NCBI GenBank assembly: GCA_025618425.1
Contig: CM046837.1
Coordinates: forward strand, 23,425,488-23,489,487
Direction: 5' to 3'
Length of the DNA: 64,000 nt
Source: Heliocidaris tuberculata
Lineage: Eukaryota; Echinodermata; Echinoidea; Camarodonta; Echinometridae
The translations under genes and the position numbers were made by a program. The notes under the pieces were generated by a model that saw only the letters and a program-made list of their open reading frames with translations, made no database searches and had not been told where the DNA came from. Of this stretch, positions 22,985 through 35,262 are shown one piece after another. How positions within the stretch are numbered: the first letter of the stretch is position 1; each line of letters starts with the position of its first letter.

Positions 22985-23215
22985 TAAAAGAGAAAGCCGA
23001 TTTATTATCTTAACGGTCATCAACTATTCATGGAGTAATTTCAGCCTGACGCGCAGAGAGAAGGAAGCTGGCACGGTGAATGCTGAATGCGTTTGCCATA
23101 ATTCATGGTAGATTTGCAGGCAAGGTCGGGGCTAATTATAAAAAGAACAAAATAAATATTAGCTGAACAGGCCATCGAAGAGGCAAGGCCTTGAGGCTAA
23201 TTGTGCACTGATGGT
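22985..23215. promoter_or_regulatory. Candidate cis-regulatory block
   Basis: This is complex sequence with GTAATTTC, GCTAATTATAAA and GGCTAATTGTG homeodomain-like words and GGCAAGGTCGGGGC. It is followed by a short (CT)n at 23218-23254. Function is inferred from composition only. Confidence 0.3.
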
Positions 23216-23621
23216 CTGTCTGTCTCTGTCTCTCTCTGTCTCTCTCTCTCTCCTAGCACATATGACTGGGTTTGTACCAAGGATGACATTGGCTTTTATA
23301 TTCAAGGAAAATTAAAAAAAAAAAAATCATCAAAATAGAAATATCCTGATTAATAAAACACGCTTTGCCTTGATCCCCACCTTCGGGTTTAAGTCAATAG
23401 TTTTGTCGATTCACAATAACATATTACACCGACGCTGCTCGGTGCGGTGTGGCATAGAACAGATACCACATGTAAGAATTATGAAAACTCAGTCATGTGT
23501 CAGCTCCACGGACCTACACTGGCACTCCCAAGAAACCCTCATTAACTTCCTCAAAACAAAAGGAAATGATATATCGCAAGAACAACAAACCGTAACATTC
23601 AAAGAGAGCATGTAAACAGAG

Positions 23622-24430
23622 TTGGGAATATCACAGTGGGATGTACGGGGCTGGGAAGTGACTCAGTAAACATGTACTTTTTGTCTGGGATTTTTTTTTT
23701 TTTTGCGATAGTGGTTGGATGCCCTTGCTAGCTCCAACAACTTCTTATAAATTAGTCCTACCCATATTTGCAAGCATGCAAGGTGAAATATTTTGCACTC
23801 TTTTTCAGCTTCAAATAATATTTTCCCTTAGCAGCATGAATACAGACTTGATCAAGATTCCAAGGGCTATATTTGTCTGTATTATACTTATGTTTGTTGC
23901 TATGTTGGGCAAAGCTAAACCCCAAACCAGAGAATTGGGAGCATGTTGTGGGATACGTGCTGTAGGAAGTGACTCGGAAGTCATGTACTTTTATTGGGTA
24001 GGACTTGTGGCTATTTCGTGTCCTTTCAAGCTCAAACAATTTCTTGGAAAACATCTCTTCCCAAAGTTGGAAGCATGTGTGGTAAAGCATTTTGCCTCAT
24101 TGCATTGTGTTTTTTCCTTGATTGTGTGAAAAAAAGTACTTGAAATAAATGGGCACCGAATAATGGTATTGTTATATTCCATACTCCAGTTTGTTGCTAT
24201 GCAAGACCAAACTTCAGACAATATTTGATATGTAGCAGAGAATTCTGCTCTTAACAGATTAGAAACTCCAAACTTCTCTAGATAGAAGCGTATAACAACT
24301 GTTTTTACATGTAAATATACATACACCTATTCCTTGTTATGTTGGTTTAAACCTCAGTCGTATTTCATCTGTCACTATGCATACACCTATCTGTTGCTAT
24401 GTTGGGTTAAATCTCAGATAATGTAAATGC
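23622..24430. repeat. Diverged tandem duplication, about 315 bp unit
   Basis: GGGAAGTGACTCAGTAAACA (23650s) is matched by AGGAAGTGACTCGGAAGTCA (23960s), followed in both by CATGTACTTTT. CCAACAACTTCTT pairs with CAAACAATTTCTT, and TTTGTTGCTATGTTGGGC recurs near 24185 and 24390. The 136-codon frame across it is a by-product and shows no family motif. Confidence 0.65.
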
Positions 24431-24889
24431 GTGTGGACCTTACACTCTGTCAGTTGCAAGTTGTGCATATCAGCTGTCTACCAATCAAAGTCTAGCAAAT
24501 CCGGTGCATATACTGTGACATTTAAGTATGATTATTCTTCATGTCATTAGGTCCACGTTTCAAGATTTTCCTCGGTGAAAAATCACTGTTCTTTTGTTAT
24601 GAATTTTTAAAAATATATATGTATAGATCGTAGTAGAAACAACCCATTTCTCATGATCACATACAAAGAAATGCTGGCTGTTGTAAGTGCACATTGATGT
24701 ATTCCCATATATTCCTTCCTAACCCTCTCTTCTTGAGAGAAATGCAGTTCAAAAATCAATATCATTCTATCTAATTGGGTCAATGTGTATTACCTTTCCA
24801 GGTTAATGTTCCCTTTTAACCAAAAGAATATTCTCCCCATACCAAATTAATATCTCATTGTCCAAATAAGTCATAGATACGAGGCAGGA

Positions 24890-25310
24890 ACGCATGCCGT
24901 GTTTACCGTGAACGGGCTGAATTTTTAACTCCCAAAGAGCCGCCGTCCTCGATGTATACACTACACCCATGAAGTGCGGACTTGATTGTGCGACGACGTA
25001 GTGGGAATGAGAGCTTGAGGGTTAATCCATTATTCATAGTGGTTATGAGAGTATTGGATTTAACCTCTGGAATGCCAAGGCACTGGTGATCAAAAGAACA
25101 CAGCATTGTGTTTGGGCTACGGCCGGGATGGGAAGGGTTAAGCGATGGGGGGTCGATGTATGGCCCACTCATGTATCTGGGTCGTGAGATATTGCTTACT
25201 CGTCCAAGGTTAGCTTTGACTTCATTTCACCCGCAAAGAGGCGTATTCAATGCCCGCGCGGGGGTGCAACCATTCTCGCCAAAAGGGATTCTAATTTGGG
25301 TTGGTGGTTA
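24890..25310. promoter_or_regulatory. Candidate cis-regulatory block
   Basis: CpG-containing complex sequence includes GGGTTAATCC (Otx/Pitx-like TAATCC), TTATTCATAG and TTGATTGTGCGACGACG. Repeat matches are absent. Short frames on both strands have no recognisable domain. Confidence 0.3.
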
Positions 25311-25527
25311 AGGTCTTCTCCGTAACATTACAGAAACAAAAACATAGCAACATGAATTAATGACGTTATTCAGTTGTTGTTTTTTATAAATACTTGAGCA
25401 TTTTGCACTTGATTAACCTTTTAAACTTATAATTAATGTAAGTACATGATCCTGTTTGGTGATTGACATGTGGCTTTTGGGATGCCACTTTATTTTGATT
25501 GAATTTCAATTTTTAGACATACTTTGC

Positions 25528-25821
25528 CAGAGGCGGATCCAGGATTCTGTTAAAGAGGAGGCACAAAACTCAGGAAATTTTTCTGACAAGCCAAAAAAAA
25601 AAGGTCACCAGTCAGACTTTTGGTCTCGTTTTCCCCCCAAATTCTCTGACAAGTCAACAAAAAATAAATGTTATCACCCATTGTGGGGTCTCCTTTTCCC
25701 AAAAATTCTCTGACAAGCACAAAAAAAAAGGCCATCAGTTCTAATAAAAGGGGGGCACAATGTACACTTTGGTTTCAAAAGGGGGGCATGTGCTGGAAGT
25801 GCCCCCCTAAATCCGCCACTG
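25528..25821. mobile_element. hAT-like MITE related to 19764
   Basis: It begins CAGAGGCGGATCCAGGATT and ends CCCCCCTAAATCCGCCACTG, the typical GTGGCGGAT inverted end. The interior has three AAATTCTCTGACAAG-type units with A runs, as in the 19764 element. No clear 8-bp duplication was seen. Confidence 0.65.
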
Positions 25822-26162
25822 CATGCCCATGATATTTGTTTGCATGGGTTATCTTGATGTCCCACTACTCTGGATACATATTTTGTTTTAGCCCTACCCG
25901 CTCCCCCACCTCCCCCCCCCCCCAAAAAAAAAAAATTAAATGGTACATTTAAGTACCGGTACATCTCCTAATGCTCCCTATGGTGTGCACTGTAAGATGA
26001 ATGCTTCGCATGTTTGCTAGTGAGCCTAGATAAAGATGAATCTTCCTGGAAGAAACAGAGTGGGAAAGATTAAAGTCAGAAATCTCATTTATTTATCTGG
26101 GTCGCCCCATATTCATTTCAAGGCCGACCCCTTTTGCATCCATTTGATCATTATACGGCAGC

Positions 26163-26330
26163 ATGGCCTTGTACTTGCCCATTCATATTTAATGGTCTGT
26201 GCTTGAAACACTTTTCAATTTTTTTTTCTCTCTCTCCTCTTCATCCTCCTCCTCCTGTTTTTCTCTGCAGCCTACATCCATTGCTTCTATTTCAGGATGC
26301 ATCAGTTGTTTTCTTTGCTGCCTTAGGGAA
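26163..26330 (+). other. Possible cassette exon with strong acceptor
   Basis: No AG occurs for about 105 bases before TTTTTCTCTGCAG, which ends at 26270. This is preceded by a strong polypyrimidine tract. A weak donor GGGAA|GTAAAT lies at 26329-26330, which would give an exon of about 59 bases that is open in two frames. The peptide is cysteine-rich but unfamiliar. It could be a cryptic or alternative exon, or only a fortuitous acceptor. Confidence 0.25.
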
Positions 26331-26749
26331 GTAAATGTTAAAGATAAAGTTGAGTTCTGGTCATGTGATTACGTTATGAAATAAACTGTCTCAAAGCAAT
26401 TGGGAATGGTTGATCACGTCTGCATAAGGATTGGTGTATACTGTGAGGTTTTGGAATCGACAGAATGATAAGAAATTGACCTGATCTTGCTGAAACGCAC
26501 ATGCACTGCACACACATATGGCATGAATGTTTGGCCCGAATACCAGCTGTTTCTCGTCATATTTCGAATGTGAGGGCATTTGAAGAGGAATGGACATTTC
26601 TGCTATGATCTTCTTCCAATCTGACATGAAAGGAATGAGAAAGCTCACAAATTATTTTTTACCTTTCCCAGAGCTCAACCTACTCTTCTAGATGTATTCC
26701 ATATAGACTGGATAATTAATGCACACCTCAGATTTACGTTGGTGATTTA

Positions 26750-27251
26750 GACCCCGTTCTCACTCACTTTTGAAAGTGGTCTTTGTTAGACCGCTCCAGA
26801 GGAACGGGTCTTGAGGAACGGTTTGCTAGCGTTCACACTCCGAGCAGTTTTTCTCGCTCAAACCGCTCCACGATTCAAAGTGGCCTTGTTGCTATGGCAG
26901 CTCAGGTCAGCGGGTCAAATTTTTCGCGCGGAATACAAACTGATGTACCGTAGCGTGCCTGCCGGCTGCCCGATCGATTGCTTTTGCTTTTTTTTCCGCG
27001 CGGAACGTCACTGGCTCACTTCCGGTTGAAGTACGCTTTCGTTCACATTGCACGTTTAGAGCGGTCCATACCGCTCTTAATAAGACCCGTTCCTCAAGAC
27101 CACCTCCCCGAGGTGGTCTTCTGGAGCGGTCCAGAAGACCACTTCCTGGACCACTTTGACCGTTCACACTCACCTAAGAACCGTTCCTGAGGAACGGGTC
27201 TTAGATAGACCGCTCCAAAAGTCCACTTTCAAAGTGAGTGAGAACGGGGTC
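26750..27251. mobile_element. Inverted-repeat MITE with TTA duplication (PIF/Harbinger-like)
   Basis: It opens GACCCCGTTCTCACTCACTT and closes with the complement AAGTGAGTGAGAACGGGGTC. TTA flanks both ends (26747-26749 and 27252-27254). Terminal homology continues through GACCGCTCC and GGAACGGGTCTT words. The 502-bp interior is CpG-rich. Frames inside (70-88 codons) are shadows of the inverted arms. Confidence 0.75.
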
Positions 27252-27450
27252 TTAGGTGATCAGAGATTTGCCTCAGTTGTATTACTTCAGAGATATAGGG
27301 ACATGATGAGTTTGCGATTGGGTATTAGCTGAAAGGTTAATCATGATTTCTGTAATGTGTCTATCAATTGGCACAGTGAGGGTTTATTTCCACCCATTTC
27401 AATTCATACACATTAATCATATGTCTGCCATAAAAATACTCAATGGTGCT

Positions 27451-27950
27451 CCAAATATTGCAAGTTGAATGACTTCCTTTCAAAATTTTACAAGTATTAA
27501 TACAATAGAATCAGAAATTCAGACATTGAATAGTGCATGTCAGCATTTCAAGACTAGAGATGCAGTTGTGACTTTGAGAGTGAAAAATGGCTGGTTTGTC
27601 CCCAAATATCACAAAAGAGACTAGAAAGGACTTTGAGGGTGAAAATCTAGGTTAAAGTATGGATATCGCAAGTTGAATAACTTCATTTTCAAATTTATGA
27701 GCGTAACCACAATAGAAGCAGAAATTTCGATGTATGGAATACAGCAAGCTGTTAGCTTTTCAAGGACAGAGATACAATGATGATTTTGAGGGTGAAATAT
27801 ATTGATTTGCCTCCAAATACCACAGGTTTCAAAGCTTGATTTCAAAATTTACAAGCATTAAGACAATAGGAGCAGAGAATCAGATTTTAGTGAATACGCT
27901 TCAAGGCTAAAAATACAATAATGACTTTAGAGAGTGGAAAAAATCTAGGT
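27451..27950. repeat. Diverged tandem array, three units of about 140-205 bp
   Basis: Units begin near 27451, 27661 and 27811. Each carries in order GCAAGTTGAA(T) or a remnant, TTTCAAAATTTACAAGCATT-like sequence, ACAATAGAAGCAGAAAT-like sequence, then GACTTTGAGGGTGAAAA-like sequence. Divergence is considerable. Confidence 0.7.
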
Positions 27951-28247
27951 TTTTTCTTTTGTACAACAATGAAAGTGGAGTAAGATTTATTTTCATCATA
28001 GGTGGGATTTTATTGTTCCAAACTCTGTCATATTTTCAGGAGGTTCATTGGAAAAAGCTTTGCATAAGCTAGGGTGAAAAAGAGAGAGAAAGGAGACTAC
28101 CAGTTTTGTGAGTTTTCATTCAGATAGGACAAAAAAAATACTAGTTTACAACATGCGTTCTTAACAATTTTAGAGGATGCAGTGGTGTATGGGTCCCTGA
28201 TTTCCATTTTGTCTTGCACACCTTCATTCTCATTATCTGTTAAAGTG

Positions 28248-28322
28248 CCTGTTGAGAGGCAGAAGGACATTAACTCATATGAATTTTACATGGAGTTAAT
28301 GCCCTTCTGGCTCTCAAATGGG
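28248..28322. repeat. GCCAGAAGGGC foldback, well preserved
   Basis: The left arm TGAGAGGCAGAAGGACATTA, followed by ACTCAT, faces the right arm GAGTTAATGCCCTTCTGGC, followed by TCTCA, with about 12 bases between. The stem is about 25 bp with two mismatches. Confidence 0.75.
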
Positions 28323-28494
28323 TTTGATATGCAGTTGTACAAGTTGTTGAGTAAGCTTCAGGAATTAACGTTTTATTTTCTGACTGGTGTTATCGGTGGT
28401 TGTGACATATGAATTGGTCAAGTGTCCTCTAACCTTGTAAGACCTAGCTTCTGTCTTTATGTGAGAATTATGTGACTCTATGCAACTTTCTTTC
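28323..28494. other. No gene seen
   Basis: This is short unique sequence with no recognised feature. Confidence 0.4.
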
Positions 28495-28507
28495 CCCTCT
28501 CTCTTTC

Positions 28508-28556
<49 letters not shown>

Positions 28557-28715
28557 CTACTGCCTAGCTCTCTCTCCCTCTCTGCTGCCTTATCTCTCCC
28601 TTTCTATTGTGTATTGAAGTTCAAATTCAAGCCCTATTTACCCCCTCTCTCTCTCTGTCTCTGTCTTTCTGTCTGCCTCAGTCTGTCTCTCTCTTTCTCT
28701 CTCTTCTCTTCCCCC

Positions 28716-28749
<34 letters not shown>

Positions 28750-28750
28750 T
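28495..28750. repeat. (CT)n tracts with a (TA)n insert
   Basis: Two CT-rich tracts enclose (TA)n at about 28540-28556. Low-complexity frames are artefacts. Confidence 0.9.
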
Positions 28751-29424
28751 TTTATCTAGGTCAGGTTCACACTATCTAATCCACTCAACCTTGAATGGTC
28801 AGGCCAAAATCAATTTTCTGACTTTTCCTTTCTTCCCTTCCTTCCCTGTATGGGAATGTTTACAACTTTAGTATAACTCTGTAAACAAAACTCTGAACCG
28901 GATCACAGCCCCTCAAAACTTTGATAGGGCCGCTGCCTGAATTCAGTGTAAGGGTCATGGCTGTTTAGGAGTGGGTTAGACCAGACATCCTTCACCTCCT
29001 CTCTGTCAAGTTCAATGTCATGCTTCAAAAGAGGGACTACATTTTCTTTTTAAAGGGTTTTCTTTTATGATAATGCAATCAAACTGAGTATCAAGCTTGG
29101 TGGTTTTTCTTTTGTTCATCAACGAGTCACTGACATCATATTTCCCCTGAATATCCGTGGGTGGGAATTCTTTTTATCCTATTGAAGTTTTTTCAGGCAT
29201 TGATTTTTTAATTTTTATACAAATCATATGTTTGTACAAACATATATAGTTTTGAAAGCGAGTTCAAAAGAATCAACCAGTTTAGTGGAATTGACTTCAC
29301 CCTCAATTTCAATTGAACATAACTTTTCTTATTTCGCTTGACTGTCAAGAGCTTCCCTCCAAAGAAGTTGCAGAAAACAGAAGAATTTAATTTCAAGGGG
29401 ATAGAATGCTTATTCCTTTGGGCT

Positions 29425-29485
29425 TCTCTTTCTCTCTCGCTTTCTTTCTCTCTCTCCCTCTCTCTCTCCCCTCCCTCTCTCTCAT

Positions 29486-29562
<77 letters not shown>

Positions 29563-29595
29563 TATGTCTGTGTGTGTCTCTCTCTCTTTCTTTGA
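29425..29595. repeat. (CT)n tract
   Basis: About 165 bases are of near-perfect CT repeats with TCTCCC variants. Confidence 0.9.
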
Positions 29596-29840
29596 TATTC
29601 TCACAATCATGTTTTCCAACCCAATTGCTAATGATGTCAACTGAAAGATGGCACAGGAGTGCTTTTTAATATTTGGGTCAAGGCTGTTTTATGTTACCCT
29701 TCTGATAGGCCTGCCCCCATCAGGGTTGTATTATCCGACTATCTGCGGAGACGACATGGCCGTCAGGTGCGCAGGGCTTGCCAATCTCGACAGTCAACAT
29801 GCATTTTTTCTATTCTATTTATCTTTCATAATTCTTCTTC

Positions 29841-29843
<3 letters not shown>

Positions 29844-29877
<34 letters not shown>

Positions 29878-30051
29878 TATAGCAGGCCTTTCAGTGCAAC
29901 CTCGTCCTTGGGACGACCCAGAAATGTCTGTCAATGTGAGAGAAAAGAGAGAATGGCTGGGAAAAAATATGAAAAAATATGAAAAAATATGAAAAGTTGT
30001 GTTTTATGCTGGGGCTAGGCCACGTGCAATGTGTGTGTGTGTGTGTGTGTG
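29844..30051. repeat. Poly-T, short tandem and (TG)n
   Basis: A T run of about 33 bases starts near 29844. Three 10-base ATATGAAAAA units lie at about 29967-29995 and (TG)n at about 30029-30051. Confidence 0.85.
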
Positions 30052-31648
30052 CCATGCTTGGCTTTATCACAAGTGACACTGTTCATATTTGAACCTTTCT
30101 GTTTGCATGAATTATTCTAAAGTAGGACTATGAAGTCAAGGATAACTGAGTATTACCGTATGTTGAAATATTCTATAAATGCAAAGGTAGCAGAGGAATT
30201 GGATGAGGCATAAAGGCCTGAAATAACTACGGCAAAGTTGGCCATGTTTTAGTTTTTCTTCTTAAATGTTAGTATCCCGTGACAGTGGACATGTGACTTG
30301 TATATGGAATGCAAAATCAGGAAAGCAAAAAAAAATTAAAATCAAGTTATGAAGATGGCATTAAACATTTCAGGCATCCTTCAGATACTGATATGGATAA
30401 CTGAGGATAAAGAATATCATAAACTATCGAATTGAGAGTACATGAGGAGAAAATAAGTTTCTGCATTCCAGCCTCTCTTGAAAAATCAGTGGTTATAGAA
30501 AGTGGAGGTTTGAAGCTAGGCAATGTAGAATGATATATAGGCTGAATTAATAGGCATGTCTTGGCATAGAGAAAATTGGGTTCCCACTACTATCTTTAGA
30601 AGCCCTCTGTTGGTCAAGTCATTACAACCTCACACTGCTTCCCAGGAGATAGTGGAATACCTTCCCTTTACTTTTTACTTTCACTGGCATTGTTTACGTT
30701 TTTGAGTTGAAAATCATTACATACATATTTTATGTGTATTAAAAATGTTGGTTGGAATAGAATTTATGTTGTTTACAGGTTAAAATATTATAGGGAAAAG
30801 GGTCAAAGAATTTCCCTTTCTTGCTCAGGATGAATAAAGATATTAGATGAAATTTTGCTTTCAGGAAAATAACTTTTTAGGACCCCAATGGACATAGGTT
30901 GATTATATGCTATCATGGGTTATCCTATCATGGTGTTTTTTTCCTTTTACTGTTGTACATTTCTAATGCTTTGATGTATTCAAACTTGCCAAATCAAATC
31001 AGATCAAATGAAATCAAATCAAAAGATGTCAATGATTTTACCAAATATTTCTTGACTGATACATCAGTAGCTTTGTTCTTTATTTTGGAAAGATATGATT
31101 TTGAAGAATTTCTTTTAATACATGTAGGCCAGCTAGAATTCCTTTTTGTACAATCATTCCTTCAGATGATATTTTGTAAGAGTTTGTCTACGATTACCAG
31201 GTAAGCACAATTGAAATGCATGTACTTTAAAATGCTGGCAAGTATAAAAGATGTACAAAACTTTGGGTGAGGCGCACAGGACTTGGAAATCTAATAGTCC
31301 CATCAACTTGTTCTGGAGAGGAGGGGGAATATCTTTTTCAGATAGTCGCACTTTAACTTGGCAATGCACTTGCTGACAATTGGCTGGAAATTCTAGCGAA
31401 TGACCCTGTCAGAGTGCGTGCATCTTGCCTCTTTTCCAAATAATTTTCTCCCCTTCCAAATCAGGAAATGTAAAAGGATATCTCATGCGAGGGAATCCAA
31501 ATTATGTCTCTCCCGATTATAGTTATCCAAATGTTTTATAAGTGACATCTGAATACATGGAAAGAAGAGTTTCATTCCAAGTGTCAGAGCTATGGGGAAT
31601 GAATTAACCCTTTCTGTGTTGTTGGATACTTGTCCTGCCCAAGGACTG
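30052..31648. other. No gene seen; donor-like site at 31200
   Basis: This is unique AT-rich sequence. ATTACCAG|GTAAGC sits at 31200/31201 but lacks a long AG-free pyrimidine tract, so it is a weaker candidate than the four ratchet sites. The 101-codon frame ending there has no recognisable motif. Confidence 0.35.
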
Positions 31649-32060
31649 AAAGGGGAAGTCCACCCTGGTATTTAGTTGATTTGAATAAAAGCAGAAAAAA
31701 TGAGGAGAAACAGTTTAGTGAAAGTTCAAGCAAAATCCAACAAGAAATAAGAAAGTTATGAAGTTTTGCAATCGATCTAACACAAATTAGCAACTTGGTA
31801 ACGTATCTTGCGAGCTCCTCTCCCATTTGGTCTGTACAGAATATTTCATAAATTTTTATTTTCTTTGTTGCTGATGAAGGAATTCATTTGTTTCATACAG
31901 GTTTTATGTAAAATCTGTTTAGGTTGCATGTATGATTAAATGTTTTTTAAAGAAAAAGTGGAAATTTATTTTTTTTTTTAGTACAGGGCAAATGGGAGAT
32001 GAGCTCACAAGATACGACACAGTGTTGCCAATTTGATTGAATGCAACTTTAAAAATTCAT
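31649..32060. mobile_element. Long inverted-repeat element, 3'-truncated copy
   Basis: AAAGGGGAAGTCCACCCTGG opens a segment colinear with 9182-9650, including GCAACTTGGTAACGTATCTT and GAGCTCACAAGATACG. Homology stops at about 32060, so the outer right arm present at 9700-9830 is missing. Confidence 0.7.
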
Positions 32061-32448
32061 TTTATGTGAGCGCATACAGGTGCGTCGACTAGTCTCCTCA
32101 CAAGTCACTGTTGAGAGTATCCTTAAAACACACACAAGTTCACCCTGAAACAAAGAATCATAAAATCAAATTCAACTCCTGAATAGTTCACTCGTCAGGA
32201 CTTTCTATAAAAATTAATGGCACCGAAAGAGTTACAGTAAACAAAAATCCTGAAATGAAGTAATTAGAGTTGCCAGCTTTTCCTGTTTTTGGAAAAAAAA
32301 ATTTTAATAGATATTCTTTTATTTACATGTATATAAAGCCAAAGAATTATGATAAGGAATTATAAGGCGTGCAGAAAGAAGTGTCAGGCAACCTGCAAAT
32401 GCACTGTTTCCTTTTCAATAGAACCTCAAGGTCCTATGATGCTTCCAA
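32061..32448. other. No gene seen
   Basis: This is unique AT-rich sequence between two element remnants. Confidence 0.4.
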
Positions 32449-32709
32449 GGGTGCGTTTATACTTACTTTACGAAGGCAGAAGAGCGTTTTGAAACGCTCA
32501 TCTAAAACGCAGTTTTGCAGGGTACTGTTTATACTTCTTTTCTCCAGGCGAATTTGGGCTCTGCAGTTGGATTCGCAAACCATCAAGTGTCTTGTCGGTG
32601 ATTTTTACCGACTAATTTGCCCTCAGCCAATCAGATGCGAGGATTTCAGTAGCTTATAACAGTTATTGTAACTTATCATTGATGACAAGTTTTATGAAAC
32701 AGGGCCCAG
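32449..32709. mobile_element. Two abutting element remnants
   Basis: Bases 32449-32584 match the left end of the 864 element (GGGTGCGTTTATACTTACTT, GCGTTTTGAAACGCTCATCT). They run straight into about 32605-32709, the right end of the GTTATC family (GCCCTCAGCCAATCAG to TTTTATGAAACAGGGCCC). Both are missing the half that would lie at the junction. Confidence 0.7.
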
Positions 32710-33300
32710 TAGTCAACGGGTTAATTTCAAATTGGCTGGAGACTGTCTAAATTCTGTATGTAATACCCTACGAATAGATTTTGAAGGGGGAAGGAGGATC
32801 TGACTTTTTAAAAAATTATGAGCATTAAGTTTTGTATTATTAAGTAGTGGCCTTCAGGATGACTGGCCACAATGGCATGCTTTTGAAGGAAAGAGAAGTG
32901 TAATTATATGTTGTCTGGCCACAATAGACTTGACTCATGTTTGACATTGGTCCTAAATTGCTTTCATTTGTTGTAGTTTAGCTGAAGTGTGATAACTTGA
33001 TCTCTCGAAGCATTAGGTTGCAGGACTGTCGCTCTCTCGGATGCTCACCGTCGCATAAGAATCCAGCATCGTGGGCCATGATCTAGTGAGCCGGGCATAA
33101 CCCGAACGATGAACTTTTTTTCCGGCGAGTCCTTGAGCGTGTGCACACTGCTAATTCAAGGCTGCGATCTCTATTTTATCATTATGTCACCCTCGTCCTG
33201 CTTGCACGCTAACTTAGCTAACAGCTCCTAACAGTCCCTTTTGGTGATGTATGCCAAGGGAGAAGAGTGAGGGGGAGGACCGAGGGCTGGGGAGGAAAGG
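32710..33300. promoter_or_regulatory. Unique sequence with a CpG-containing block
   Basis: Bases 33000-33260 are complex and CpG-bearing (CTCACCGTCGCATAAG, GGGCATAACCCGAACG) with no repeat match here, making them a possible regulatory block. No gene is visible. Confidence 0.25.
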
Positions 33301-35131
33301 GACATCTCTCCCCTTACTTTGGAACTGAAAGCAAAGAGAAATCATCGAGAAGTTGTATTAGGTTGATAAACTTTAAGAAAAATGGAAAATAAAAGAAAGT
33401 AAAATGTGAGAAAGGAAAAGGAAAAAAATGCCTGATGTGATCTTGTGATAGTGTGTCATATTTTGGTTTCATGACGTGGAAGTGGCATTGGAAGATACAG
33501 AGACAAAATGAGAGAAGGTGGAGGAGGGCATGTAGAAGGAGAAAGAGAAAGGGAGGGAAAGACAGAGAGGGATATGGGGGTGATTGCGGGCGAGGGAGCT
33601 TTTTTATTTTGCGACCTTGGACATCAGATCTGTGAGTCAACACAATTTTTTCGCAGCGAATGTTAAAGAGAGAACGGTCGGTCGCCTGTCTCAGTTTTCT
33701 GCAGGCCTAAATCGAATCATCTTGACCTTTTAATTAGGCTTGCCTTGAGAACCCTTAGCGCGTTGTTTTGGGACTTCTTCGTCCTTAAAGGGGACCAGCT
33801 AGTCACCAACGAATATTTTGCTCTGAATGTTTTGGGATCCATGCCAGTATACATTATTCACTCAGCTTTTATAATAGAATACACGTCTGAAAAGAAAAAT
33901 TGCAAGTTTGATTAGTCTCTCTTAAAGAAAGACTACCTGACACACCCATACATGCATGCACACATGGAAACCTAAGTGTGACTTTGGTTTTGAGCACACT
34001 ACTGTAATGTTACCCCTTCTTTTCTTCCGACTGATATGTGTAATTATTGCATGAATCACCCATGCAGATCAGCCATGTTATAAAATTTTTGAAAAACTCT
34101 TCATTTTGTCCTGCAGATTGATAGTGTTATAGCATTTTGCTTGAGAGGATGGCTATTAGACAATTAAAATGGTAATAATTAATATTATTTTTCTGGCAGA
34201 CATATAACAAAGATTGTTTGTTCATGCGCAGAATAATTATGAAGCAAGGGCAGTTTGAAATAAGAATGAAATGTCCATCCAAGAATTTTTTTTTTTTCAA
34301 GGAAAGTGATACTTGAAAACTGAAGTGTAAAATGAAGAGAACAATAATCATTCTTTGATTTTCTTTGATTCAGTTTTGAAGGTGAGCAGTCCTCATTAAC
34401 TCTAAAGTGATGTGGCCCTCATTTAATGTGATTTATTTTCTTTTTCCTGTTTCCTGAAATGTTTTGCAGACAATATTGAGTGCATCAAGAAGTAACTGAT
34501 TTTTTGAGCAAGGTTTATAACGATAAAGCCTAAGCAAAATTGATAGCTAGTTCCTTAAGCCAATTTCCCAGAAGTCATTAGGTGGGGTTCCATGGTATTT
34601 TTTTCCTTCTAATTATTATGAATTTTATTGCTTCATTTCAATAAACAAAATACATATATTCAAGGACAGTAATTTGTGAATCATAAATGAATTAAAGGTA
34701 TATGCTGCAATTCAGCAAGGACATGAGATCCATGCTTTCCATTTCTCTAGGTGAACTAAAAGTTTGCCTTGTCTAATATTACAATAACTTGCTCTACTTT
34801 TTCTAGAAAAGAATATTTCTTTCTGAAAATGCTTGAAAACCAATGTTTCATCAATATATTTTATACCGGTATGTGTAAATGAAATACTTAGCATAAAACA
34901 AAATTGTGTTCCATGTTTTTAAAAAATGAAATGCATTATTGTTGAGCTGCATAAGCAGACACTTTGCATGAATATAAATTGTGCCATCGTTAGAAATTGT
35001 TTGGGTCCAATTCCACTATGATTTTCAGGAGCTGTCTAACAAAATATGATATTCGTATTTCAAATTTACTTCTGCAACCTGTTTTTCTAACCTTTGAGTG
35101 GTATTGTCTGTATAAGAAGAGCATGAAATGC

Positions 35132-35137
<6 letters not shown>
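33301..35137. other. No gene seen
   Basis: An imperfect GA-rich stretch lies at about 33500-33575. GCGACCTTGGACATC is at 33611, and a CpG-bearing patch runs 33640-33800. The rest is AT-rich. Confidence 0.4.
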
Positions 35138-35166
<29 letters not shown>

Positions 35167-35262
35167 ACACACACACACACAGACAGTGAGACAGTGAGAC
35201 AGTGAGAGAGGCAAAGACATAGAGATAAGGAAAGATTTGGAGAGAGAAAGAGAGTGAGATGA
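35138..35262. repeat. (GA)n, (CA)n and GACAGTGA repeats
   Basis: GAGA is followed by ACAC, then GACAGTGA units and further GA-rich sequence. Confidence 0.9.

Noticed and set aside
23719..24326. Frames of 110-136 codons on both strands
   Set aside because: They lie within a diverged tandem duplication, show no recognisable motif, and overlap on opposite strands.
31141..31206. CCAG|GTAAGC as a fifth ratchet point
   Set aside because: An AG lies about 20 bases upstream and there is no long pyrimidine tract, so it lacks the features of the other four.
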